A stretch of DNA of 10,026 nt from Nanobdellota archaeon (lineage in GTDB: Archaea > Nanobdellota > Nanobdellia > Pacearchaeales > GW2011-AR1): the NCBI GenBank assembly GCA_030640565.1, contig DAOWJD010000028.1:1-10026 (forward strand). The letters run 5' to 3'. The notes beneath the pieces were generated by a model that saw nothing but the letters and a program-made list of their open reading frames with translations, had not been told where the DNA came from and did no database searches. This document shows, one piece after another, positions 1 to 5,599 of this stretch; position 1 is the first letter of the stretch, and every line of letters starts with the position of its first letter. Position numbers and translations under genes: made by a program.

Positions 1-2
1 AA

Positions 3-404
3 AAACAACCTGAATTGTTAATTCCATATCTTTATTATACAGGTAAACAACTTGGTCTTTTTCAGAAGATGCTTAAAGAAGGAGTAGAACCAAGAGATGC
101 ATTGCATATAGTTCCAAAAAATATAAGATTACGTACTTTGGAACATTATGATTTGATTAATTTGATTGATTTGGAATTTCCTTTAAGATTATGTAATACA
201 TGTGAACCAGAAAGAAAAGCCACTTCATGGCAGAAAAGAGAGATTATAGCAAAAGAAATTCCTATATTAAATGATTTCTTACGTCCAAAATGTAGTGTTG
301 GATTTTGCACAGAAAGAACCTATTGTGAACATTTGACTTCTCAAAGAAAATATAATAAAGAACTTCATGAAGCAGTTAAAGAAGAGATGTTGGGCAGGGA
401 TTAA
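3..404 (+). CDS. thyX: ThyX-like flavin-dependent thymidylate synthase, C-terminal part (5' end outside window)
   Basis: The reading frame is open to the left edge, so the true start lies outside the window; the TTG at 15 is not a credible start. The visible 134 codons resemble the C-terminal half of ThyX, which makes dTMP from dUMP with methylene-tetrahydrofolate, NADPH and FAD. Seen: a GVEPRDALHIVPKNIRLRT segment (nt 84-140), matching the ThyX region 'aGv.pedAR.vLP', then FPLRLCNTC (nt 177-203), the place of the 'F..LRlc..AQwEir' region, and finally a cysteine-rich tail (C at nt 291, 306 and 324) like the ThyX C-terminus. Odd: the RLC...WQKRE part is longer than usual and adds an extra CxxC. 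The catalytic RHR-type N-terminal motif cannot be checked here. It is convergent with the next gene. Confidence 0.7.
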   Translation, partial: KQPELLIPYLYYTGKQLGLFQKMLKEGVEPRDALHIVPKNIRLRTLEHYDLINLIDLEFPLRLCNTCEPERKATSWQKREIIAKEIPILNDFLRPKCSVGFCTERTYCEHLTSQRKYNKELHEAVKEEMLGRD

Positions 405-434
405 TTAGAAGTTAATAATTATTTATTTATTTTT
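405..434 (+). terminator. T-rich terminator region of the thyX-like gene
   Basis: After the TAA stop the plus strand becomes T-rich (ttatttatttattttt at 419-434), as archaeal intrinsic terminators do. It overlaps the stop of the convergent gene at 427. A 6-bp stem follows at once (GCGAAG 435-440 / CTTCGC 444-449, 3-nt loop) inside the end of that gene. Confidence 0.45.
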
Positions 435-1158
435 GCGAAGTGCCTTCGCCACTCACAACAACCACTCGACCATTGATATACGAATAAGCGAGACCCCCGT
501 AATCAGAATTCACGTTCGAGCCCCCACTAATGGAGAACCTCGACAAACCATCTTGTCTTGTGTAAAAATTTCTATTGCCTTTGTTATCCATAAGAGGAAT
601 CCCTGTCTTTTCCTTCATTGTTTTGAATTTCATATCATTCATTAGTTCTGGAGCATCAATTATGTTTACTCCAAATGTAGCTTTTTCATTCAGATTATAA
701 GCCAACCCATAAACTAAATTTAAATCTTGTCTCAAATCCAAAGCATCAAAATAAATTACTTTAGGGCTATCTAATGTTATCTTTCTTTTCTTAAGTTGCC
801 TTGCAAGATCTTTAGCTAAAAAATCATTCTCTTTATAAGAATCTCCTGCTGTTCTCAAAACTAATCCAGTATCAGAATAAAATTCTCTAAGAAAACCAGG
901 GTTTATTTCAGTTGCTCTTCCTAAATCAGCCATTGTCGCAAGTCTTGTGCCTTGAGGAAAGAGTTCTCTGAGTTTTAAAGGCGCGAAACAATTGCTTTCA
1001 GCCAAGTCTCTTTTTCTGTCTTGAAAAATATTTAAGGAATTAAAAGCTCTTCCTTTATAAGAATTAATTCCTTCTTTGTAAGCATTAAGAATCTGTGAAT
1101 CTAATGTATGTACCTCTTGTAAAATCATTTCTCTTGGTGTTAAGATTACTCTTTCCAT
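427..1158 (-). CDS. Unrecognised 243-aa protein with a compositionally distinct, possibly diversified C-terminal tail
   Basis: I do not recognise this family. Residues 1-200 are a soluble, mixed helical protein with no signal peptide or membrane segment. The last 40 residues (204-243) begin GLSRFSISGG, continue through a run rich in S, N, Y, D and G, and end with GRVVVVSGEGTSQK. The DNA of that tail is about 50% G+C (49 of 98 bases at 433-530), well above the rest of the gene. A final segment of N/S/Y/D/G residues followed by a fixed GRVVVV strand recalls variable regions of diversity-generating retroelement (DGR) targets, which are known in DPANN archaea. No reverse transcriptase or template repeat is visible here, so this is inference. 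The start is supported by a TATA box at 1180-1187, 25.5 nt upstream. Confidence 0.75.
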   Translation of the reverse strand: MERVILTPREMILQEVHTLDSQILNAYKEGINSYKGRAFNSLNIFQDRKRDLAESNCFAPLKLRELFPQGTRLATMADLGRATEINPGFLREFYSDTGLVLRTAGDSYKENDFLAKDLARQLKKRKITLDSPKVIYFDALDLRQDLNLVYGLAYNLNEKATFGVNIIDAPELMNDMKFKTMKEKTGIPLMDNKGNRNFYTRQDGLSRFSISGGSNVNSDYGGLAYSYINGRVVVVSGEGTSQK

Positions 1159-1179
1159 ACATTTTCCAGAAACCTGAAT

Positions 1180-1187
1180 TTTATAAA
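1180..1187 (-). promoter_or_regulatory. TATA box of the gene at 427-1158 (leaderless)
   Basis: TTTATAAA, centred 25.5 nt upstream of the ATG at 1158. Transcription should begin at or next to the start codon. Confidence 0.65.
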
Positions 1188-1271
1188 TATTTGTATTTTG
1201 TTGTATCTTAATAATGATTACCCTATTTGGATAATAACTCTCTCTTATATTATAATTCGATTAAGAAAACT

Positions 1272-1279
1272 TTTATAAA
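1272..1279 (+). promoter_or_regulatory. TATA box of the thioredoxin gene (leaderless)
   Basis: TTTATAAA preceded by an A-rich BRE-like stretch (agaaaact), centred 25.5 nt upstream of the ATG at 1301. The 142-bp gap to the divergent gene holds these two promoters and nothing else I can see. Confidence 0.65.
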
Positions 1280-1300
1280 TATCTCTAATTCTTTACTAAA

Positions 1301-1621
1301 ATGGCAGAAAATGTTACTGAGTTAAGTAATAAGGAATTTGATGATTTTACAAAAGAAAAATTCGTGGTGATAGATTTTTATGCAGACTGGTGTATGCCGT
1401 GCGTGATGATGGTTCCTGTTATGGAAGACCTTGCGAGAAAATTTAAAGGAAAGATAAAATTCGGGAGAGTTAATATAGAAGATAATCAAGAACTTGCGCA
1501 AAAATTCAAAGTTATGTCTCTTCCAACCTTTATTTTATTCAAAGACGGCAAACAAGCTGAGCAATTTGTAGGTTCTAGATCTATAGAAGATTTTGAAGAT
1601 AAGTTGAAGAAACATCTTTAA
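1301..1621 (+). CDS. trxA: Thioredoxin with a WCMPC active site
   Basis: A small cytoplasmic thiol-disulfide oxidoreductase that reduces protein disulfides and is recharged by a thioredoxin reductase. At 106 aa it has the full thioredoxin length with no signal peptide. Seen: FVVIDFYADWC (residues 21-31), the redox motif W30-C31-M32-P33-C34, P39 in the following helix, and the cis-proline loop SLPTF (P75), then the usual FKDGK turn. The second variable position is Met instead of the common Gly of WCGPC, which is expected to affect redox potential and partner choice. The start is fixed by the leaderless TATA spacing. It stands alone, followed by a tRNA gene with its own TATA box. Confidence 0.93.
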   Translation: MAENVTELSNKEFDDFTKEKFVVIDFYADWCMPCVMMVPVMEDLARKFKGKIKFGRVNIEDNQELAQKFKVMSLPTFILFKDGKQAEQFVGSRSIEDFEDKLKKHL

Positions 1622-1628
1622 GAATAAT

Positions 1629-1636
1629 TTTATAAA
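1629..1636 (+). promoter_or_regulatory. TATA box of tRNA-Lys
   Basis: TTTATAAA centred about 32 nt upstream of the first base of the mature tRNA, which predicts a 5' leader of roughly 7 nt to be removed by RNase P. Confidence 0.55.
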
Positions 1637-1664
1637 CTAATTCTCATATTTTAAATTGCATAAT

Positions 1665-1738
1665 GGCTCCGTAGCTCAGTCTGGCAGAGCACTGGACTTT
1701 TAATCCAGGTGTCGGGGGTTCAAATCCCTCCGGGGCCA
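1665..1738 (+). tRNA. tRNA-Lys (anticodon UUU)
   Basis: A complete cloverleaf. The acceptor stem GGCTCCG 1665-1671 pairs with CGGGGCC 1731-1737 (one T-G pair), and the discriminator base is A1738. The D stem is GCTC/GAGC (1674-1677/1687-1690), the anticodon stem CTGGA/TCCAG (1692-1696/1704-1708) with loop CTTTTAA, so the anticodon TTT is at 1699-1701. The T stem is 1714-1718/1726-1730 with loop TTCAAAT. No intron is present and CCA is not encoded beyond the discriminator. This is the tRNA expected to read the abundant AAA codons of the window. Confidence 0.97.
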
Positions 1739-1755
1739 TTTAAAATGAGGATAAA

Positions 1756-2061
1756 ATGAGGGGTATAATTAGAAAATTTCCATTTGCATCTCTGCTTGCA
1801 TTATTTGGATTTTTAGTTGGATTGTTATTTCTTTCAACCTTAGATTTTTCTCTTAATTATACTTTTTCAGAATTTCTTAAAGATCCTGTGGGTTTGTTTT
1901 TTAATTATTTTAAGGAATCTTTTGCTGTAGTAATTAAAGGATTGCTTTTGGGAATTGCAGTAGGGGTTGTTTTAGGATTTGCAGGATTTATTATAGATTT
2001 ATTAAGAAGAAGATCTGATTCAGGGATTTCTGGGTCGGTTTCTGTGAATCATATAAGATAA
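1756..2061 (+). CDS. Small two-helix membrane protein of unknown function
   Basis: 101 aa, not recognised as a known family. Seen: a short basic N-terminus (R2, R6, K7), a first hydrophobic helix at about 10-29, a loop with aromatic residues, and a second helix at about 62-80 rich in Gly, Val and Leu, followed by the basic run RRR (84-86). By the positive-inside rule both ends face the cytoplasm. The start at 1756 has GAGG six bases upstream. An earlier ATG at 1745 is closed at once by TGA (MRIK). The gene begins 17 nt after the tRNA and no TATA box fits between them, so it is probably read through from the tRNA promoter and released by tRNA 3' processing. It converges on the next gene with a 9-nt gap. 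Confidence 0.65.
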   Translation: MRGIIRKFPFASLLALFGFLVGLLFLSTLDFSLNYTFSEFLKDPVGLFFNYFKESFAVVIKGLLLGIAVGVVLGFAGFIIDLLRRRSDSGISGSVSVNHIR

Positions 2062-2070
2062 TCACTATTT

Positions 2071-2808
2071 TTAAATCTCTTCACTCCAAGAATTATTAAC
2101 TTTATCATAAGTTTCTTTATCTCCAATATCATACCATAATCCTTTTAATTCAAACCCGTAAATCTTGTGAAAAGACATTATATTTGGAATCCATAAAAAA
2201 GCTGCTTTATTTGGAGGATACTCTTTTGCTGTTTTTTTAATATTTTCTAAAACTGATTTGGAAAGAACATATGTCCCAACAACAGCAAAAGTAGAAGAAG
2301 GATTTTTTGGTTTTTCTTCAAAAAAAATTATTTCTTCGTCTTTGATTTTAACATTACCAAATTTTTTACTTTCTTCTAAACTTTTTACATCACGCACTCC
2401 TAAAACACTTGACTTGTGTTTATTAAAGAAATTCATTAGTTCTTTTAAATCAAAGTTGAACAAATTATCTCCTAAAATAAGAAGAACATCTTCATTTATT
2501 CTTTCTTTTTCTAAAACAAAGGCTAAATCTCCAACCATACCTAGTCTTTCTTCTTCTTTATTTGTATTGTTGTTGATTATTTTTATTTTTTTAGAGGAAG
2601 TTAAGGTATTTTTCCATTTTAAAAAATCATTGTAAAATTTTTCATTTGTAATAATCAAAACTTCTTCTATCTCTTCAAGAGAATCTATTTTTTTTAGTGT
2701 ATAACTCAAAAGGGGCTTTCCTTTGATGGACAAAAGAGCTTTTGGTTTATTTAATGTGAGGGGATAAAGGCGCGTTGCATATCCTGCGCATAAAATAATT
2801 GCTTTCAT
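2071..2808 (-). CDS. Nucleotidyltransferase of the NDP-sugar pyrophosphorylase family
   Basis: A 245-aa enzyme expected to join a nucleoside triphosphate to a sugar 1-phosphate, giving an NDP-sugar and pyrophosphate, for glycan or envelope synthesis. Seen: the N-terminal signature G9-YATRLYPLT-LNKPKALL with the catalytic R13 and K23, the metal-binding GDN (113-115), an EEKP substrate motif in the middle, and the late WYDIGDKETY segment that normally supplies the second metal ligand. The length fits the catalytic domain alone. There is no C-terminal left-handed beta-helix, so it is not a bifunctional GlmU. The specific base and sugar (glucose, mannose, GlcNAc) cannot be read from the sequence. 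It is a single-gene unit with its own promoter at 2830-2837. Confidence 0.88.
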   Translation of the reverse strand: MKAIILCAGYATRLYPLTLNKPKALLSIKGKPLLSYTLKKIDSLEEIEEVLIITNEKFYNDFLKWKNTLTSSKKIKIINNNTNKEEERLGMVGDLAFVLEKERINEDVLLILGDNLFNFDLKELMNFFNKHKSSVLGVRDVKSLEESKKFGNVKIKDEEIIFFEEKPKNPSSTFAVVGTYVLSKSVLENIKKTAKEYPPNKAAFLWIPNIMSFHKIYGFELKGLWYDIGDKETYDKVNNSWSEEI

Positions 2809-2829
2809 ATCCTTAAAAAATCAAATTAC

Positions 2830-2837
2830 TTTATAAA
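2830..2837 (-). promoter_or_regulatory. TATA box of the nucleotidyltransferase gene (leaderless)
   Basis: TTTATAAA centred 25.5 nt upstream of the ATG at 2808. Confidence 0.65.
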
Positions 2838-2870
2838 TTGTGATATTAACCAAATTAATACCCCTCATAC

Positions 2871-2890
2871 AAAACCCCCCAAACCGGTTT
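2871..2890. repeat. C-rich block plus AAACCGGTTT palindrome, left copy
   Basis: The C-rich block aaaaccccccaaacc occurs here and again, with one more C, at 6767-6781. In this copy it runs into a perfect 10-bp palindrome (AAACCGGTTT, 2881-2890) that the right copy lacks. The block lies just outside the 14-bp direct repeat on both sides of the putative island. Confidence 0.6.
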
Positions 2891-2915
2891 TGTTTAATAA
2901 GTAAGAAAAATTAAC

Positions 2916-2929
2916 GACTTTTTAAACAG
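2916..2929. repeat. 14-bp direct repeat, left copy (GACTTTTTAAACAG)
   Basis: This sequence is identical to 6737-6750. It lies 22 nt past the stop of the cyclodipeptide synthase gene. It marks the proposed left edge of the island. Confidence 0.6.
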
Positions 2930-2951
2930 AAACAATAAATCTCTAAGAATC

Positions 2952-3707
2952 TTAATCCAACCAGGATTCAACTAATACAGCTTTGTGTTTGAGCTTCTTT
3001 TTTAATTTTTTACTGGCATTCAACTCATCTCCCCATATATCTGTTATAAATTGGCTCATTCCAGAAGCAAAATAGGTTGGATACAGGCATAGGTTGTAAT
3101 GTGTATTCTCTATTTTTATTCCTTCTAAGAGGGTTGGAAGTTCTCCAAACATGTATTCTGCAAGTTTATCTAATTTCTTCTTATCTTCAAGTATTTTTAA
3201 TTTTCCTTTCTTTCTGATATATTTTTTAACAAAAAATGATATGGCAAATCTAAATTCAATGTCCTTCTCATATTGCTCTCTTAAAAATTTTTGAATATCT
3301 AAATAATGCTGATTTTCTACTATTTTATCCCACCTGTAAATGTTAATTTTTTTCCTATCTTTTTTTGAGAATTTACTTATAACTTCCTTAAATAAAGATT
3401 CAAATTTGTCTCCCTCCTTTAAAGTTCTCTTTCTTGCTTTTCCTTTACTATATTTATCAAAAACTTCACGATTTACCATGTCCAGTTCATCCGCAATCAC
3501 TATTGCAACTCTGTCTTTTGTATTATAAAGAGCCCATCTTAAGTAGGTACGAGCCATGTCTTTTGTTAGTTTTTTATTATTTACACTGACTCCTATGAAA
3601 ATATTAAACTTCTTTTTAGATATTTCATCTAATGAAGAACCAAAAATTCTTGTTGTCCTCTCTAATTCATAGATATTTTTTGGAATAGTTATTTCATTTT
3701 TTTTCAT
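2952..3707 (-). CDS. tRNA-dependent cyclodipeptide synthase (CDPS)
   Basis: Expected to take two aminoacyl-tRNAs and make a cyclic dipeptide (2,5-diketopiperazine) in the cytoplasm through a covalent aminoacyl-enzyme. At 251 aa it has the family's usual length. Seen: FIGVSVNN (37-44) with the nucleophile S41, matching the 'lGiSp.NS' loop of AlbC and YvmC; a helix TYLRWAL (54-60); the strand VAIVIAD (67-73); and the hallmark Y185-MFG-E189-LP, whose spacing equals Y178/E182 of AlbC. Twenty residues on is Y209-P210, the place of Y202/P203, which points to the XYP subfamily, although the residue three after the Ser is Asn, as in NYQ enzymes. The C-terminus is lysine-rich. The ATG overlaps the transposase stop by one base, and a TATA box inside the transposase gene sits 25.5 nt upstream. 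The product cannot be predicted from the sequence. No tailoring oxidase or P450 is nearby. Confidence 0.85.
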   Translation of the reverse strand: MKKNEITIPKNIYELERTTRIFGSSLDEISKKKFNIFIGVSVNNKKLTKDMARTYLRWALYNTKDRVAIVIADELDMVNREVFDKYSKGKARKRTLKEGDKFESLFKEVISKFSKKDRKKINIYRWDKIVENQHYLDIQKFLREQYEKDIEFRFAISFFVKKYIRKKGKLKILEDKKKLDKLAEYMFGELPTLLEGIKIENTHYNLCLYPTYFASGMSQFITDIWGDELNASKKLKKKLKHKAVLVESWLD

Positions 3708-4735
3708 TATACTTTAATAGATTCTTCCAATTTAAACTTTGCTTTAATACCTAATTCACAAACTTCTTGAATTACACAGCAAATATTATGACATAAAACT
3801 TTAATTAATAACTCATTAAATTGCGCTGCCTGTTTCTTGCTTTTAATAGTACTTCCAAATTTAGTTTTAATCATATGGAAGATTGTTTCAGAATTACTCC
3901 TTTTATGATAATGTTCTAAAAATTCCATTTGTTTATACATGAAGAAATGATACATCTTTTTCCAAATACCAGAACCACTATCTCTTCTTCCTGTTACATT
4001 GCTTTTGAAAGGGATATAAGGAACCCCTCCCGCTTTCTCAATAATCTCAAGATTTTTTCTACTACTATATGCCTTATCCCCACTTACTTCTGAAATTTTA
4101 AAGTTTTCTGCTGTTTTCTTAACAAGTTCTTTTAATTGTGGACTATCGTTTTTATTTCCTTCTGTAATTTTAACACCTGTTATAATATTTGTTTTTACTC
4201 CGCTTATCAAATGGGCTTTTAACCAAATTTTCTGTTTCTTTTCCTTTCTCCATTTATAATCAAACCAACGAGCAAATCGTGAAGTAGAAAAACCACTTGA
4301 ATCAACGGCAAAATCTTTCTCAACTTCCTTAAGAGGTAATGAACTTATTGTTATTAATTGCTCTAAAATTTCTTTTATTCCTTCTTTATTCATAAAATTA
4401 GAAAGAGAAGAATAACATGGTACTTTTTCAATTAAACCAAACTCTTTTGCTATCTTCATATCAGACATAAATCTCCTTAAAGAAAACCCTGTATAAGTTT
4501 TCATAATAGAACCAAAGAGCATATCACTAAAAGGTAAGGTTGGACGCCCAAATTTATATTTTGGTTGCTCAATATTACTACATAAATCCTTAAGCAATCT
4601 CATAAAGATTAGCTTCTCGTTTGTTTGTGCTGTATTGTAAGCAGTCCACTCTTGAGTGTGTTTTCTATCTTTAGTAAGTTTTTTATATAACCATTCCTTT
4701 TCTTTTACGGATTCAATTTGTGCTTCGCGGTGCAT
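3707..4735 (-). CDS. IS5-type DDE transposase
   Basis: 342 aa with an intact RNase H-like transposase core that cuts and joins DNA. Seen: an N-terminal helical domain (1-120, including the FGRPTLPFSDMLFG segment typical of the DNA-binding part), D145 in FAVDSSGFS, D220 in SGDKAYSS, and E283 within Y276-x2-R279-x3-E283-x6-K290, the exact YREK signature of IS4/IS5-type enzymes. The gene is complete with no frameshift. Its last base is the first base of the CDPS start codon. No pair of terminal inverted repeats enclosing this gene could be found, and two hairpins lie just upstream (4747-4762, 4785-4813). No TATA box has the 25.5-nt spacing seen elsewhere; the only candidate (aaataa, about 4766-4771 on the minus strand) is weak. 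Confidence 0.9.
   Translation of the reverse strand: MHREAQIESVKEKEWLYKKLTKDRKHTQEWTAYNTAQTNEKLIFMRLLKDLCSNIEQPKYKFGRPTLPFSDMLFGSIMKTYTGFSLRRFMSDMKIAKEFGLIEKVPCYSSLSNFMNKEGIKEILEQLITISSLPLKEVEKDFAVDSSGFSTSRFARWFDYKWRKEKKQKIWLKAHLISGVKTNIITGVKITEGNKNDSPQLKELVKKTAENFKISEVSGDKAYSSRKNLEIIEKAGGVPYIPFKSNVTGRRDSGSGIWKKMYHFFMYKQMEFLEHYHKRSNSETIFHMIKTKFGSTIKSKKQAAQFNELLIKVLCHNICCVIQEVCELGIKAKFKLEESIKV
3729..3736 (-). promoter_or_regulatory. Internal TATA box for the CDPS gene, inside the transposase 3' end
   Basis: On the minus strand the bases are TTTAAATT preceded by gcaaag (BRE-like). It is centred 25.5 nt upstream of the CDPS ATG, so the CDPS could be transcribed leaderless and independently of the transposase. 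Confidence 0.5.
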
Positions 4736-4746
4736 TTTGTGTCCTT

Positions 4747-4762
4747 GGAGCCTTCGGGCTCC
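4747..4762. other. Hairpin with cUUCGg tetraloop upstream of the transposase
   Basis: GGAGCC-TTCG-GGCTCC is a perfect 6-bp stem which, read on the plus strand, closes an extra-stable UUCG tetraloop, followed by tcttattt. On the minus strand the loop is CGAA, and the stem sits 11 nt from the transposase ATG. It could act as a terminator for plus-strand transcripts or as a brake on transposase expression. Confidence 0.5.
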
Positions 4763-4784
4763 TCTTATTTAGTATGATAGTGAA

Positions 4785-4813
4785 ACACTCAGCGTCCCAT
4801 AATCGCTGAGTGT
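4785..4813. other. Perfect 10-bp inverted repeat between regulator and transposase genes
   Basis: ACACTCAGCG (4785-4794) and CGCTGAGTGT (4804-4813) with a 9-nt spacer. It lies downstream of the regulator gene and upstream of the transposase. Read on the minus strand it is followed by TTT, so it may be a terminator of the regulator gene, or a transposase binding site at one element end. No second copy is seen in the window. Confidence 0.55.
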
Positions 4814-4820
4814 CCTGTCT

Positions 4821-4834
4821 CTTTATGCATAAAG
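4821..4834. other. 14-bp perfect palindrome CTTTATGCATAAAG
   Basis: A self-complementary 14-mer directly after the stop of the regulator gene. Possible binding site of a dimeric protein; function unknown. Confidence 0.4.
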
Positions 4835-4838
4835 ATCA

Positions 4839-5489
4839 TTATTTCTTAGGGTGTTTTTTTTGAAGTGCTTGTTTCTGAGCCGAGAGCATTATCTCTGCAT
4901 GTTCTATTGATTCCAAATCTTCTGGAATTCTTAGATATAATGCTCCTTTCTTAATTTCTATGATGTCTGAAACACCTTCTTTAATTTCCGTTCCCATTTC
5001 TGTACCTCCGCCGTCAAAAGACAAATCTTCTGACTTGGGAATGTATTTTAATGCATCATTAAATAATTTTTGTATCTTAAAAACTTCCTTATCTAATAAG
5101 GCCCTATCTATTCCTGTAAGGTCTATCAATGCTAAGAGCATTCCCTCTTTATTGGGAGATTTACTATTTAATTTTTTATTTAAATCTGTAATTAAATGTA
5201 CATGTGATAACATTTCTTTGTATGCTTGTTTCTCTTCATTTCCTAAAGGTTTAGCAATTTTGTTGCCTAAATCTGTTAGCGTAATTCCCTTAATACCACT
5301 TTTAATTAATCCCAATTGACGCAAGGTGACAAGTTTCTTGATAAATCCTCCACTATTTGTGGTTGTATGTCCAAGCTTTGTAGCTAAACCCTCGTCTGAA
5401 CTAATGTTATTTTGATAAATTGTTTTTACGATTTCTATACTTTGACTAAATGTCAAACCTGGTATGTAATATTTTCCTATTTTTGCCAT
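4839..5489 (-). CDS. Winged helix-turn-helix protein, probable transcriptional regulator
   Basis: 216 aa. The N-terminal ~90 residues form a winged-helix DNA-binding domain: IEIVKTIYQ (helix 1, about 18-26), GLATKLGH (34-41), TTTNSGGFIKKLVTLRQLGLI as the recognition helix, then the wing ending TLTDLGNKIAKP (about 71-82). This 'LGH...nSGgF..kL..L..lGLi' layout is common in archaeal regulators. Residues 90-150 are helical and could mediate dimerisation. A Gly-rich linker (FDGGGTEMGTE) leads to a C-terminal segment of unknown role ending in a lysine-rich tail. Unlike most genes here it has a leader: a TATA box at 5543-5550, a 5' UTR of about 32 nt and a Shine-Dalgarno GGAAGG just before ATAATAAC-ATG. 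The UTR holds an inverted repeat (5500-5516), which suggests autoregulation. The target genes are unknown. Confidence 0.8.
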   Translation of the reverse strand: MAKIGKYYIPGLTFSQSIEIVKTIYQNNISSDEGLATKLGHTTTNSGGFIKKLVTLRQLGLIKSGIKGITLTDLGNKIAKPLGNEEKQAYKEMLSHVHLITDLNKKLNSKSPNKEGMLLALIDLTGIDRALLDKEVFKIQKLFNDALKYIPKSEDLSFDGGGTEMGTEIKEGVSDIIEIKKGALYLRIPEDLESIEHAEIMLSAQKQALQKKHPKK

Positions 5490-5499
5490 GTTATTATCC

Positions 5500-5516
5500 T
5501 TCCCATATTTTGGGAA
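5500..5516. promoter_or_regulatory. Inverted repeat TTCCCA-tattt-TGGGAA, likely operator
   Basis: Two 6-bp arms around a 5-nt spacer, between the predicted transcription start (about 5521) and the ATG (5489) of the winged-helix gene. It includes part of the GGGAAGG motif that recurs at 5560-5566 and 5671-5677. It fits an autoregulatory operator, or an RNA hairpin touching the ribosome binding site. Confidence 0.5.
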
Positions 5517-5542
5517 CCTTCTCTATTATAAGGAAGTATCCC

Positions 5543-5550
5543 TTTATATA
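5543..5550 (-). promoter_or_regulatory. TATA box of the winged-helix regulator gene
   Basis: On the minus strand, cgaaag (BRE-like) precedes ATATATAAAG. The predicted start is near 5521, leaving a leader of about 32 nt with a GGAAGG ribosome binding site. Confidence 0.55.
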
Positions 5551-5570
5551 TCTTTCGGTGGGAAGGAAAC

Positions 5571-5578
5571 TTTATATA
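5571..5578 (+). promoter_or_regulatory. TATA box of the structured RNA at 5600-5694
   Basis: TTTATATA preceded by ggaaac (BRE-like). Its centre is 25.5 nt from G5600, the first base of the closing stem, which is the same spacing found at six protein starts in this window. A palindrome AGGGTACCCT (5585-5594) lies between the box and the start and could be an operator. Confidence 0.6.
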
Positions 5579-5599
5579 TTATAGAGGGTACCCTTATAT

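Noticed and set aside
15..17. TTG as the start of the first ORF
   Set aside because: The frame stays open to the window edge and the ThyX-like similarity implies missing N-terminal sequence.
433..645. 70-aa plus-strand ORF
   Set aside because: It is antisense to the 427-1158 gene, with no promoter or recognisable motif.
2258..2635. 125-aa plus-strand ORF
   Set aside because: It is antisense to the well-supported nucleotidyltransferase, with low-complexity Ser/Lys/Leu content typical of a shadow frame.
2871..2929. CRISPR array from repeated C-rich and T-rich blocks
   Set aside because: There are too few copies, irregular spacing and no spacers of even size.
4960..5319. 119-aa plus-strand ORF
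   Set aside because: It is a shadow of the winged-helix gene with no family signal.
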